64,000 nt of DNA, from positions 23,043 to 87,042 of the forward strand of contig NZ_BBJS01000055.1 in NCBI RefSeq assembly GCF_000739895.2, in the 5' to 3' direction. A program made the translations under genes and the position numbers. Positions 25,766 through 33,484 of this stretch are shown here, in pieces (within the stretch, counting starts at the first letter, position 1; every line of letters begins with the position of its first letter). The notes beneath the pieces were generated by a model. It saw only the letters and a list, made by a program, of their open reading frames with translations. It was not told the origin of the DNA and did no database searches. Source of the stretch: Sphingomonas paucimobilis NBRC 13935. Lineage in GTDB: Bacteria; Pseudomonadota; Alphaproteobacteria; Sphingomonadales; Sphingomonadaceae.

Positions 25766-27277
25766 ATGGGGCGCAATCGGACTTCCGCCGGGATCGGCCG
25801 TCATTGGCGCACACTGACCGCCATCGCGGGGCTGACCCTGGGCGGCGCGGCGGTGGCGCAGGCTCCGGTCGCCCAGCCCTCTGCTCCCGTCGAGCGGCCG
25901 GTACCGGTGACCCTGCGACCGGCGATCGATCGCCCCGCGACCGTCTTCGAAGGATGGGGCACCGCGCTCGCCTGGTTCGCGCATGTCACCGGCGGCTGGC
26001 CCGAGGCGGAGCGGACGCGGCTGGCGGATCTCTTCTATGGCGCCGACGGCCTGGGCTGGACGATCGCCCGCTACAATATCGGCGGGGGCAATGCCGCCGA
26101 CACGCCGCCTTATATGAAGGTCGGGCGCGCCGTGCCCGGTTTCTGGCGGCAGCCGGCGGGGGTGAGCGGCAAGGACTGGTGGCGCGCCGACAATCCCCGG
26201 CATTGGGACTGGAGCCAGGACGCCAACCAGCGCTGGTGGCTGGATGCGATCACCAAGCGGGTGAAGCAGCCGATCTTCGAGGCCTTCTCCAACTCGCCCC
26301 CCTGGTTCATGACGGTCAGCGGTCGGGTATCGGGGGCGGAAAAGGGCACCGACGACAATCTGCGCCCCGGCCAGGAAAAGGCCTTTGCCGATTATCTGGT
26401 CCGGGTCACCGACGAGTTGCAGCGGCGGCATCGCATCACCTTCCGCACCCTGTCGCCGGTCAACGAGCCCAACACCGATTACTGGTTCGCCGCCAACACG
26501 CAGGAGGGCGCGCATTGGTCCCCCGCCCGCCAGGCGCAGATGATCGACGCCACCGCCGCCGCGCTCAAGGCCGCGCGGCTCGCGACGGTGATCGCCGCAC
26601 CGGATGAAACCGCCTCCCACCTGTTCGTCGAGGACTGGGCCGCCTATCCGCCGGCCACGCGCGGGGCAATCGGGCAGTTGAACGTCCATAGCTATGGCAC
26701 CGTCCACCAGACGGCGGTGCGCGACATCGCTCGCGCCTCGGGCATCCGGCTGTGGATGAGCGAGAATGATACGCCGCTGTCCAAGGATCCGGAGGATTTC
26801 ACCGGCATGGCGACGCCGCTGGCCTTTGCCGAGCATGTGGTCGGTGATCTCAAGCGGCTGGAGCCCGCCGCCTGGGTCTTCTGGCAGGCGGTCGAGGATC
26901 TGAGCGCACGCGGCGGCCAGAAGGGTTCCAACTGGGGCATCGTCAAGGCCGATCTGCAAGGCGCGGTGGACAAGCCCCATGCGATCCATGTCACCGGCAA
27001 ATATTGGGCGATAGCGCAGTTCAGCCGGTACATCCGCCCGGGCGATCGGCTGGTGCCTGTGGATGACATGGACACGGTAGGGGCATTGTCGCCCGATGGA
27101 CGGCGGCTGGTGCTCGTGCACGTCAATCCGGGCCTGTCACCGCGACCGCTGAGCGTCGCGGTGCCGGGGCCTTGGCGACGGCAGATGATCGTGACCGATG
27201 CCATGCACAAGGCGGCGGTGATGGCGGGCGAGGTCGCACCGCCGCAGTCGATCGTGACGTTGATTCTGACGCGGTGA
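25766..27277 (+). CDS. GH30-family glycosidase, possible endo-beta-1,6-galactanase
   Basis: This 503-residue exported enzyme has a Tat- or Sec-type N-terminus (HWRTLTAIAGLTLGGAAVAQA) and a GH30 TIM barrel with side beta-domain. The acid/base Glu is near 234 in SPVNEPNTDYW and the nucleophile Glu near 333 in LWMSENDTPL. FEGWGTALAW, NSPPWFMT and the long endo-acting layout resemble the galactanase branch of GH30, which cuts beta-1,6-galactan side chains of plant arabinogalactan proteins. Neighbouring arabinofuranosidase and beta-galactosidase genes support that substrate. The ATG at 25766 follows GGGAGAAGGA; an upstream TTG is not needed. Subfamily assignment is an inference. Confidence 0.82.
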   Translation: MGRNRTSAGIGRHWRTLTAIAGLTLGGAAVAQAPVAQPSAPVERPVPVTLRPAIDRPATVFEGWGTALAWFAHVTGGWPEAERTRLADLFYGADGLGWTIARYNIGGGNAADTPPYMKVGRAVPGFWRQPAGVSGKDWWRADNPRHWDWSQDANQRWWLDAITKRVKQPIFEAFSNSPPWFMTVSGRVSGAEKGTDDNLRPGQEKAFADYLVRVTDELQRRHRITFRTLSPVNEPNTDYWFAANTQEGAHWSPARQAQMIDATAAALKAARLATVIAAPDETASHLFVEDWAAYPPATRGAIGQLNVHSYGTVHQTAVRDIARASGIRLWMSENDTPLSKDPEDFTGMATPLAFAEHVVGDLKRLEPAAWVFWQAVEDLSARGGQKGSNWGIVKADLQGAVDKPHAIHVTGKYWAIAQFSRYIRPGDRLVPVDDMDTVGALSPDGRRLVLVHVNPGLSPRPLSVAVPGPWRRQMIVTDAMHKAAVMAGEVAPPQSIVTLILTR

Positions 27278-27284
27278 GGGTCGT

Positions 27285-27371
27285 GGCCTTCGACTTCGCT
27301 CAGGCTGAACGGCGTTTGGGGGAACTCGGGCTTATACCAACCTCCGTTCAGCCTGAGCGCAGTCGAAGGCC
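27285..27371. repeat. Sphingomonad mirror repeat, copy 2
   Basis: The arms read CCTTCGACTTCGCTCAGGCT from about 27287, and the inverse ends at 27371. The element starts 8 bases after the GH30 stop. With copy 1 it brackets the glycosidase block. Confidence 0.85.
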
Positions 27372-27398
27372 AAGGGAAACCTTATTCAAACCGCTAAA

Positions 27399-27428
27399 TT
27401 GCCGGTTCGAGTCCTGCCGGGCCCACCA
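27399..27428 (+). other. tRNA 3'-end fragment (attachment-site-like)
   Basis: The 30 bases contain a T-arm (GCCGG, loop TTCGAGT, CCTGC with one mismatch), a 3' acceptor strand CGGGCCC and ACCA. This is exactly the last part of a tRNA gene of the type that starts GGGCC. Upstream bases do not form an anticodon or D arm, so no intact tRNA is present. Such 3' fragments are left when an element integrates into a tRNA gene. It lies between the glycosidase block and the stop of mmcB, 3 bases away. Confidence 0.6.
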
Positions 27429-27431
27429 TCT

Positions 27432-27920
27432 TCACATCCCCGCATCCGGATCGGTCAGCCCGATCATCCGCCGCCCCGCCCGCCGCGCAAAGTTCAGCGT
27501 CGCCTTTTTCCGCACATGCGCCGGGAGCGGCACGCTATGCGCCTCGCGCACGATCGCGGCGTCGTAGCGATCGGCGACGATGATCCCGGTCCGCTCAGGG
27601 AGAAAAGCCGCGCTTTCCAGCGGCGACCAGTCGAACCCCGCCGGCACCGCCCAGTAGAAGCGGTCGCAATGCGCCAGATAATCGGGCCATTTGCCGTCGC
27701 CGAGCATATCGGCGCGCGACACCTTGATCTCCACCACCACGATATTCCCCCGCGCATCCAGCGCCATCAGGTCGGCGCGGCGGCCGCCTTCCAACGGGAC
27801 TTCGGGAATGGTGATCAGATCGTGGCGGAGCAGCATCCGCGTGACGCCGCGCGCGACATCGGCGGCGCAAAGCGGAGAGCTGGGGTCCTCGACACACGAA
27901 GCGGGCGGCATGTCCAACAT
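27432..27920 (-). CDS. mmcB: MmcB-family DNA repair protein
   Basis: This 162-residue protein of the MmcB (formerly DUF1052) family is found across alphaproteobacteria and was described in Caulobacter as a mitomycin-C resistance factor. It has a PD-(D/E)XK nuclease-like core: GGRRADLMALD gives the Asp and VVVEIKVSRAD gives the ExK pair, with a downstream LAHCDRFYWAVP segment. A role in repair of cross-linked or stalled DNA is known for the family; the chemistry is inferred from the fold. Its stop codon lies next to a tRNA fragment. Confidence 0.88.
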   Translation of the reverse strand: MLDMPPASCVEDPSSPLCAADVARGVTRMLLRHDLITIPEVPLEGGRRADLMALDARGNIVVVEIKVSRADMLGDGKWPDYLAHCDRFYWAVPAGFDWSPLESAAFLPERTGIIVADRYDAAIVREAHSVPLPAHVRKKATLNFARRAGRRMIGLTDPDAGM

Positions 27921-27983
27921 GCCACCCGCTTAGAACATTTGACGAACAAACGCAAAGCCCCGCCAATAGCGGGACCGATGCCA

Positions 27984-28652
27984 TCAGCGATAGAAGATGT
28001 GATTGCCGATCGCAGCGACCTTCTGCACGCGCACGCCCGGGCGATTGCCGGGCGTGTTGAAGAACAGCGCCTTGCCGGCCGGACCGTCCCACGCTTCAGC
28101 CAAGGCGACCTTCGCCACCGCGACGGCGGTACGATAGGCGCTGCGCGACGGGCTGACCGAGGGAATCTGGCCGTGGCGAACGAAACTGAACTGGCCACGC
28201 TGCTTGATGACGTCGCACACGCCGGTCGGGAAACGGCCCGATTTGGTGCGGTTCAGGATCACCTGGGCGACGGCCAGCTGGCCGGTGAGCGGTTCGCCCT
28301 GGGATTCGAAATAGATCGCACCGGCCAGACAGCGAAGCTCTTCGCTCGACGCGATGTCGTCCTGGGCGGCCACGGCATCGGCCAGCGATTCATACTCGCC
28401 GTCCTCATCCGATTCAAAAGCCTGAGGCGTTTCGGAAACCTGGGAAAAATTGGGAAGCGCGGACATGGTGGCCCGGGCGCTCTGGGGAACCATCGCCAGA
28501 TCGGCGGCGTTGATTCCGGAAACAGCCATCATGGTGGCTGGGACAGCACCGCTGGCGGTATTGGTCGCCAAGCTCGGGGTGCTGGTGGCGAGAAGACCCG
28601 CCAAAGAAAGAGCCATGGCCGCAGACGCCGCGACTCGCTTGAAAACCGTCAT
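27984..28652 (-). CDS. SleB-like cell wall hydrolase (Hydrolase_2)
   Basis: This 222-residue exported protein has a signal peptide (VAASAAMALSLAGLLA) and a low-complexity linker. The C-terminal Hydrolase_2 domain, related to the spore cortex lytic enzyme SleB, includes EELRCLAGAIYFESQGEP, with the probable catalytic Glu, then QVILNRTKSGRFP and FSFVRHGQIPS. Such enzymes cleave the glycan strand as lytic transglycosylases. In a non-spore-former it probably remodels peptidoglycan. The start at 28652 places the signal peptide correctly. Confidence 0.86.
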   Translation of the reverse strand: MTVFKRVAASAAMALSLAGLLATSTPSLATNTASGAVPATMMAVSGINAADLAMVPQSARATMSALPNFSQVSETPQAFESDEDGEYESLADAVAAQDDIASSEELRCLAGAIYFESQGEPLTGQLAVAQVILNRTKSGRFPTGVCDVIKQRGQFSFVRHGQIPSVSPSRSAYRTAVAVAKVALAEAWDGPAGKALFFNTPGNRPGVRVQKVAAIGNHIFYR

Positions 28653-28808
28653 CCATACAAACAGACATGCGGTTGGATCACGGACCCGAGCATTGCCGGA
28701 AAGGCGCTCGTCCGGGCTTCCCCCCGACTGCGTAACCGATCGGATCGCACCCGATAAGCACAACGCGAATTTAAGACGGGGCGCTCGTGGCCGATCCGGC
28801 CGCGTTCG

Positions 28809-29135
28809 TCAATGTTGCAGGATCGTTTCAGCGGCGAAGCGTTCTGCCGCAGCGCCATCCAGTTCGATCACCCATAGATCGGGATCGCGTGCGCGGCGCC
28901 GCTGCCAATAGCCTAAAATATCGTTTGCAGGGGTCGAATCGATCAGCACGGTTCGGCCGTCCAGACCGAGACCCCGCTCCAGCACACGCTCGCGCCGATC
29001 GGCATCGATCACGATCACCAGGATGCCGCCACCCTGCGGATCGCCCTTAGCCAGCACCATGCCCATGCCGCCGCTATCGTTCATCCGGCGCAACAACGCG
29101 GTGACCAGCATGCCGCTGGGAAGACGGCCGTCCAT
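28809..29135 (-). CDS. DUF1491-family protein
   Basis: This is a 108-residue cytoplasmic protein of the alphaproteobacterial DUF1491 family, recognisable by GMLVTALLRRMN, MVLAKGDPQGGGILVIV and the RRRARDPDLWVIELD ending. The function is unknown. It follows the thioesterase gene with 4 bases between its start and that gene's stop, inside a long minus-strand run of housekeeping genes, so it is probably co-transcribed. Confidence 0.83.
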   Translation of the reverse strand: MDGRLPSGMLVTALLRRMNDSGGMGMVLAKGDPQGGGILVIVIDADRRERVLERGLGLDGRTVLIDSTPANDILGYWQRRRARDPDLWVIELDGAAAERFAAETILQH

Positions 29136-29139
29136 GGCG

Positions 29140-29595
29140 TCAGGCGGTCCGATAACCGGGCAGCCCGGCCAGCGCGATCTGCGAGCGCATGAAGGTGCCG
29201 GTGCCGCGCGCGACTTCCTCGCCGCTCGCATCGATCAACCGCGCATCGGCGACGAACACCCGCCGCCGCCCGCTGACCCAGCGCCCCTCCGCCACCACCG
29301 CGCCCGCCTTCATCGGGCGGGTGAGCAGCAGGTTGAACTGGGTGGTCAGGAGGAAGCGATCGGTGACCAGGCTGTTGCAGGCATAGAAGGCTGCATCGTC
29401 GAGCATCTTGAAATAGCTCGTACCGTGCGCGGCACTGGCGGCATGATAATGGCGTTCGTCGACTTGGAAACGGATGCGTGCGACGCCCGTCTCGGGAATT
29501 TCCAGCGTCGAGTCGAACAGCCGGTTGATCGGCGCCTCGGCATACAGCGCCTCGAGGGCCCGGAAATGCGCCGCCTCGCCTTCAGGCCGCGTCAC
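29140..29595 (-). CDS. PaaI/4HBT-type hotdog thioesterase
   Basis: This is a 151-residue single hotdog-fold protein of the 4-hydroxybenzoyl-CoA/PaaI thioesterase group. The HAASAAHGTSYFKMLDDAAFYACNSL segment is the long helix and active-site region, and LTTQFNLLLTRPMKAG and GEEVARGTGTFM are the later strands. It would hydrolyse acyl- or aryl-CoA esters; the substrate is not indicated. It overlaps the ptsN gene upstream by 14 bases. Confidence 0.8.
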   Translation of the reverse strand: MTRPEGEAAHFRALEALYAEAPINRLFDSTLEIPETGVARIRFQVDERHYHAASAAHGTSYFKMLDDAAFYACNSLVTDRFLLTTQFNLLLTRPMKAGAVVAEGRWVSGRRRVFVADARLIDASGEEVARGTGTFMRSQIALAGLPGYRTA

Positions 29596-30049
29596 GCGCC
29601 TCGTCCTGGGTCAGCAAGGCCCAGATCGCGTCGGGCGAACCGGCGCCGCGCAGCTTGGTGACAAAGCCCTTGTCGCGCAGCCGCCGCGATACCCGCGCCA
29701 GTGCCTTCAAATGCGCCGAGCCGGCATCGGCGGGCGAGAACATCGCAAAGACCAGATCGACCGGCATGTCGTCGACCGCCTGGAAATCGACCGGTTGGGC
29801 CAGACGCACGAAGACACCGACGATCTGCTTCAACCCCGGCACCTTGCCGTGCGGGATGGCGATGCCGCCGCCGAAACCGGTCGAACCCAGCTTCTCGCGC
29901 TCGATCAGGACATCGGCCAGGGTCTTGGCGTCCTGCTCCGCCACGCGAGCCGCCGCCGAAGCGATGGTCTGGAACAGCAATTTCTTGTTGGCCGCCGAAA
30001 CGCCGGCCAGCACCGTATCGTGGCGCAACAGGTCGCTGAAATCATTCAT
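29582..30049 (-). CDS. ptsN: PtsN, nitrogen-PTS enzyme IIA
   Basis: This is a 155-residue EIIA-type domain of the nitrogen-related phosphotransferase system. The phosphorylated His is in GIAIPHGKVPG (near 73), flanked by STGFGGG and VDLVFAMF. EIIA-Ntr is a phosphoryl acceptor from EI-Ntr/NPr and regulates potassium transport and nitrogen or stress responses rather than sugar import. Its place directly downstream of hpf is typical of proteobacteria, where hpf-ptsN follow rpoN; rpoN itself is not in this window. Confidence 0.92.
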   Translation of the reverse strand: MNDFSDLLRHDTVLAGVSAANKKLLFQTIASAAARVAEQDAKTLADVLIEREKLGSTGFGGGIAIPHGKVPGLKQIVGVFVRLAQPVDFQAVDDMPVDLVFAMFSPADAGSAHLKALARVSRRLRDKGFVTKLRGAGSPDAIWALLTQDEARDAA

Positions 30050-30116
30050 GCTCGTTATCCGATGCGCCCCCGCGCAAGCCGCGCCAATAGCGGCCTGCGC
30101 GGAAGAACGATAGGGC

Positions 30117-30707
30117 TTATACTTCCGAAGCGCCCCGTTGTGGTTCAACCCACCCGATGGTTCCGTCGCCCCGGCGATAGACCATGTTGTACGAGCCGGT
30201 GCCCGAATTCTTGAACAATAGCGCTGCGGTATTGCGCAGATCGAGCATCATCACCGCATCCGACACGCTGGCATCGGGAATATCGACGCGGGTTTCGGCA
30301 ATGATCAGCGGTGCATCGCCCGCCTCGTCTTCATCAATCTGCTCGGCGAACAGGGTATAGCCCGCATCATAGGCGCCCGCCTCGGCCAGTTCGATCGCCT
30401 GGCCCGCATTGCGGTCCTTAAGGCGGCGGGAATAACGGCGGAGCTGCTTTTCGATCTTGGTGGCAGCACCGTCGAAGGAAAGATGCGCATCCTGCGCATC
30501 ATGGCGGCCCTTCAGGACGAGGCCCCGGGTCACGTGCATCACGATATCGCATTTGAAACCGATATCGTGCGGACCCTTGCCGAAGGTCACCTCGGACGAG
30601 ATGGCGCGGGCGAAATATTTCTCGGCGATACCCTGAAGCCGGTCCGTCACATGGGTCCGCAGTGCGTCGCCCGTTTCGACCTGATGACCAGAAATCCGGA
30701 TATCCAT
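30117..30707 (-). CDS. hpf: Long-form ribosome hibernation promoting factor
   Basis: This 196-residue protein has an N-terminal HPF/RaiA domain (MDIRISGHQVETGDALRTHV to about residue 100) and a C-terminal dimerisation domain (near 140-196, with VSDAVMMLDLRNTAALLFKN and YRRGDGTIGWVEP). The long form makes 100S ribosome dimers in slow growth without RMF. The ATG at 30707 follows AGGAG; a GTG one codon upstream is less likely. It precedes ptsN. Confidence 0.93.
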   Translation of the reverse strand: MDIRISGHQVETGDALRTHVTDRLQGIAEKYFARAISSEVTFGKGPHDIGFKCDIVMHVTRGLVLKGRHDAQDAHLSFDGAATKIEKQLRRYSRRLKDRNAGQAIELAEAGAYDAGYTLFAEQIDEDEAGDAPLIIAETRVDIPDASVSDAVMMLDLRNTAALLFKNSGTGSYNMVYRRGDGTIGWVEPQRGASEV

Positions 30708-30761
30708 CACTTTCTCCTCAACTACTCGACTGGGACGGTCCTTTTGGCCTGTCCCGTGGCG

Positions 30762-31460
30762 TCAACCGGACGCCTCGGCCCCCCAAATCGGATCGGCGAT
30801 CCCCTTTAGAAACGCGGCATGCGCGGCAAGTTCCGCATCGCTGGGGCGGAAAACCCGTGGCGGGCGCACGATTGCAGGCGCGCGCGTGACGGTGATCGTC
30901 TGCGTCCCCTGCCCTGCATCATCGGCGAGCAGACCCAGGCCGATCTGCCGCCCGCCCATCAGCTCGACATAGACCTGGGCCAGGAGCTGCGCGTCGAGAA
31001 GCGCGCCGTGGAGCACGCGGTGCGAGCGATCGATGCCATAGCGCGAGCAGAGCGCATCGAGCGTGTGCTTGGCACCCGGATGCTTGCTGCGCGCGATCGC
31101 CAGCGTGTCGACCATCCGCGTCTTTTCGCAGACATGCGGAAAGCCCAGCGCGCCCAGCTCGCCATTGATGAAGCCGAAGTCGAAGGTCGCATTATGCGCG
31201 ATCAGCGGCGCGTCGCCGATGAAATCCAGAAACTCGGCCACGCCCTCGGCAAAGACCGGCTTGTCCTTCAGAAACGCGTCGGACAGCCCGTGCACGGCCT
31301 GGGCCTCGGCGGGCATCGACCGTTCGGGGTTGAAATAGGCGTGATAGGTGCGCCCGGTCTCGACCCGGTTGACCAGTTCGACACAGCCGATTTCGACCAG
31401 CCGGTCGCCTTCCGAAAATTTGAACCCTGTCGTTTCGGTGTCGAAAACGATCTCTCTCAT
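30762..31460 (-). CDS. dnaQ: DNA polymerase III epsilon subunit (proofreading exonuclease)
   Basis: This 232-residue DEDDh 3'-5' exonuclease is the proofreading subunit of the replicase. Exo I is FDTETTG (Asp 7, Glu 9), Exo II is HNATFDFGFIN, and Exo III is HGALLDAQLLAQVY with its His and Asp. After about residue 180 a linker and short C-terminal segment follow, the part that binds the alpha subunit. It is 8 bases downstream of coaE, the coaE-dnaQ order common in alphaproteobacteria. Confidence 0.94.
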   Translation of the reverse strand: MREIVFDTETTGFKFSEGDRLVEIGCVELVNRVETGRTYHAYFNPERSMPAEAQAVHGLSDAFLKDKPVFAEGVAEFLDFIGDAPLIAHNATFDFGFINGELGALGFPHVCEKTRMVDTLAIARSKHPGAKHTLDALCSRYGIDRSHRVLHGALLDAQLLAQVYVELMGGRQIGLGLLADDAGQGTQTITVTRAPAIVRPPRVFRPSDAELAAHAAFLKGIADPIWGAEASG

Positions 31461-31467
31461 AAGAGGA

Positions 31468-32061
31468 CTATCGGCCTTCGCTGCCCCGCATGCAAGCGAT
31501 CAGCCGCTGAACCGCCGCCTTTGTTTCGTCCAAGGGAATATCGGTCGCGATGACATGATCGGCGCAGGCGCGCTTTTCGGCATCGGGCAGCTGACGCCTT
31601 AGAATCGCGGCAAATTTCTCCCGCGTCATGCCCGGCCTTGCCAACACCCGCGCCTCCTGCACGGCGGGTTCTGCTGATACCACCAACACTTTATCCACAG
31701 CCTTATACCCGCCCGTCTCGAACAATAAGGGCACGTCGACAACGACCAGGGGAGAGTCGGCATGCGAGTCGAGGAAGGCGGCGCGTTCCGCCTGGACGGC
31801 CGGATGAATGATTCTCTCCAGCCGCCGCATCGCCGCATCATCGCCCAGCACCGCCTGACCCAGCGCGGCGCGATTCACCCCCGCAGGGCCGGTGGTGCCG
31901 GGAAAGGCCGATTCGATCGCGGACACCAGCCGCCCGCCCGATCCCTGCAGCTGATGCACACAGGCATCGGCATCGAACACCGGCACGCCTTCGTCGCGAA
32001 ACATCTGCGCGACGGTCGATTTGCCCATGCCGATCGAGCCGGTGAGCCCCAGCACGATCAT
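31468..32061 (-). CDS. coaE: Dephospho-CoA kinase
   Basis: This is a 197-residue P-loop kinase for the last step of coenzyme A synthesis (phosphorylation of dephospho-CoA at the ribose 3'-OH). The P-loop GLTGSIGMGKST is at 5-16. VVDVPLLFETGG and the AxPGMTREKF region complete the CoaE signature. Its start overlaps the aroE stop by four bases, and dnaQ follows closely, so aroE-coaE-dnaQ are probably co-translated. Confidence 0.94.
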   Translation of the reverse strand: MIVLGLTGSIGMGKSTVAQMFRDEGVPVFDADACVHQLQGSGGRLVSAIESAFPGTTGPAGVNRAALGQAVLGDDAAMRRLERIIHPAVQAERAAFLDSHADSPLVVVDVPLLFETGGYKAVDKVLVVSAEPAVQEARVLARPGMTREKFAAILRRQLPDAEKRACADHVIATDIPLDETKAAVQRLIACMRGSEGR

Positions 32062-32885
32062 CCGAGCAGGATGCTCCGTAATTCCTCGTCACGGTCGCGC
32101 GGCGGCTCGGCGCCGAAGAACAGTTCGAACGCCACCGCCGCCTGGCCGATCAGCATCTCCAGCCCGTCGATCGTGTCGAGATCGCGCGCCCGTGCCGCCG
32201 CCAGCAACCCGGTTTCCAGCGGGGCATAGACGATGTCATAGACCAGTGCGTCCTCCGGCAAGGCGGACAGGTCGAGGTCGAGCGGCGGCTGGCCGGTCAT
32301 GCCCAGGCTGGTCGCGTTGACCACCAGCGCCGAGGGCGGAACCGCCGCCCCGATCGGCAAGGCCTGGCCCTTCAGCTTGAAGGAGGAGAGCAGGGCTGCG
32401 CCCTTGAGCACATTGCGGTTGAACACAGTGACCGGGCCGACGCTCATCCGCGACAGCGCGAACAGGATGGCGCGCGCCGCACCCCCTGCCCCGATCACCG
32501 TCACCGGCTGGCCCGCCAGATCGAGCCCGCTGAGCGGGGCATAGAAGCCCGCCGCATCGGTGTTGGTACCGACCAGTGCGCCATCCTCGGCGCGGATCAC
32601 GGTGTTGATCGCGCCGATCGTCGCGCGGACGTCGCCACGATCCTCGACATGCGCCAGCGCCTCCACCTTGTGCGGCACGGTGATGTTGCAGCCACGCCAG
32701 TTCGGGTCCGCCTTACGCTCGGCGAAATAGGCGGCAAGCCCCTCGGGCGTGACGTGGACGGCGCGGTAATCGACATCGAGGCCGAGCGCTTTGGCCCAGA
32801 AATTGTGGATGAGCGGCGATTTGGAATGGCTGATCGGGTCGCCAATCACCTCGGCATAAGGGAGGGGTGCATAGGGCTTGGTCAT
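32058..32885 (-). CDS. aroE: Shikimate dehydrogenase
   Basis: This 275-residue NADPH-dependent enzyme reduces 3-dehydroshikimate in aromatic amino acid synthesis. The shikimate-binding SHSKSPLIHN is near residues 18-27, the catalytic Lys is in CNITVPHK, and the nucleotide site is GAGGAARAI near 130. The family end motif DGLEMLIGQAAVAFELFFG is intact. The ATG at 32885 gives the conserved N-terminus. It lies 11 bases after maf. Confidence 0.94.
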   Translation of the reverse strand: MTKPYAPLPYAEVIGDPISHSKSPLIHNFWAKALGLDVDYRAVHVTPEGLAAYFAERKADPNWRGCNITVPHKVEALAHVEDRGDVRATIGAINTVIRAEDGALVGTNTDAAGFYAPLSGLDLAGQPVTVIGAGGAARAILFALSRMSVGPVTVFNRNVLKGAALLSSFKLKGQALPIGAAVPPSALVVNATSLGMTGQPPLDLDLSALPEDALVYDIVYAPLETGLLAAARARDLDTIDGLEMLIGQAAVAFELFFGAEPPRDRDEELRSILLG

Positions 32886-32896
32886 GATAATTCCTG

Positions 32897-33484
32897 TCAG
32901 GCGGGCATCCAGCCGCGCTCGCGCAAATAGCCCAATATGGGGAGCAGCGGCATGCCGAGAATGGTGAAATGGCTCCCCTCGATCCGCGAGAAGAGCTGGA
33001 CGCCCGGACCCTCGATCCGGAAACAGCCGACGCAGCCCGATAGGGCGGGCCATTCCTTTGCCAGATAGGAATCGATGAACGCCGGCGAGAGCGGCCGGAC
33101 ATGGAGTTTCGCCCGCTCGACATGCCGCCAGACGGGGCGGCCATGCTCGGCGATGACGGCGGCGCTCCACAATTCGTGGCTCCCGCCGCTCATCCGGGTC
33201 AGATGATCGGCCGCCTGTTCGCGGCTTTCGGGCTTGTCGAGCAGCGTGCCGTCGGCGAGCGCCACGATCGAATCCGATCCCAGCACCGGTACCGGCCCGG
33301 CACCCGCCGACACCTTCACCGCCTTCATCTCGGCCAGCGCGTCGGACAGGTCGCGGGGCGAGGCGCCCGCCATCGCCGCCTTGACGCCGGCTTCATCGAC
33401 CCGCGCGGGCAGGGCTTCATAGGCCACGCCGGCGGCGTCGAGCATCGCCCGACGCGAGGCGCTTTGCGAGGCGAGGATGATCAT
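32897..33484 (-). CDS. maf: Maf-family nucleotide pyrophosphatase
   Basis: This is a 195-residue Maf-like protein. The N-terminal LASQSASRRAML is the phosphate-binding signature, followed by VLGSDSIVALADG and the catalytic region DKPESREQA. Such enzymes hydrolyse modified or non-canonical nucleoside triphosphates (house-cleaning). It overlaps the regulator gene upstream by four bases and precedes aroE, an order conserved near alphaproteobacterial origins. Confidence 0.92.
   Translation of the reverse strand: MIILASQSASRRAMLDAAGVAYEALPARVDEAGVKAAMAGASPRDLSDALAEMKAVKVSAGAGPVPVLGSDSIVALADGTLLDKPESREQAADHLTRMSGGSHELWSAAVIAEHGRPVWRHVERAKLHVRPLSPAFIDSYLAKEWPALSGCVGCFRIEGPGVQLFSRIEGSHFTILGMPLLPILGYLRERGWMPA

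Noticed and set aside
27330..27428. Complete tRNA gene ending at 27428
   Set aside because: The T-arm and acceptor end are clear, but no D arm or paired anticodon arm exists upstream and the expected 5' acceptor strand is missing, so only a fragment is called.
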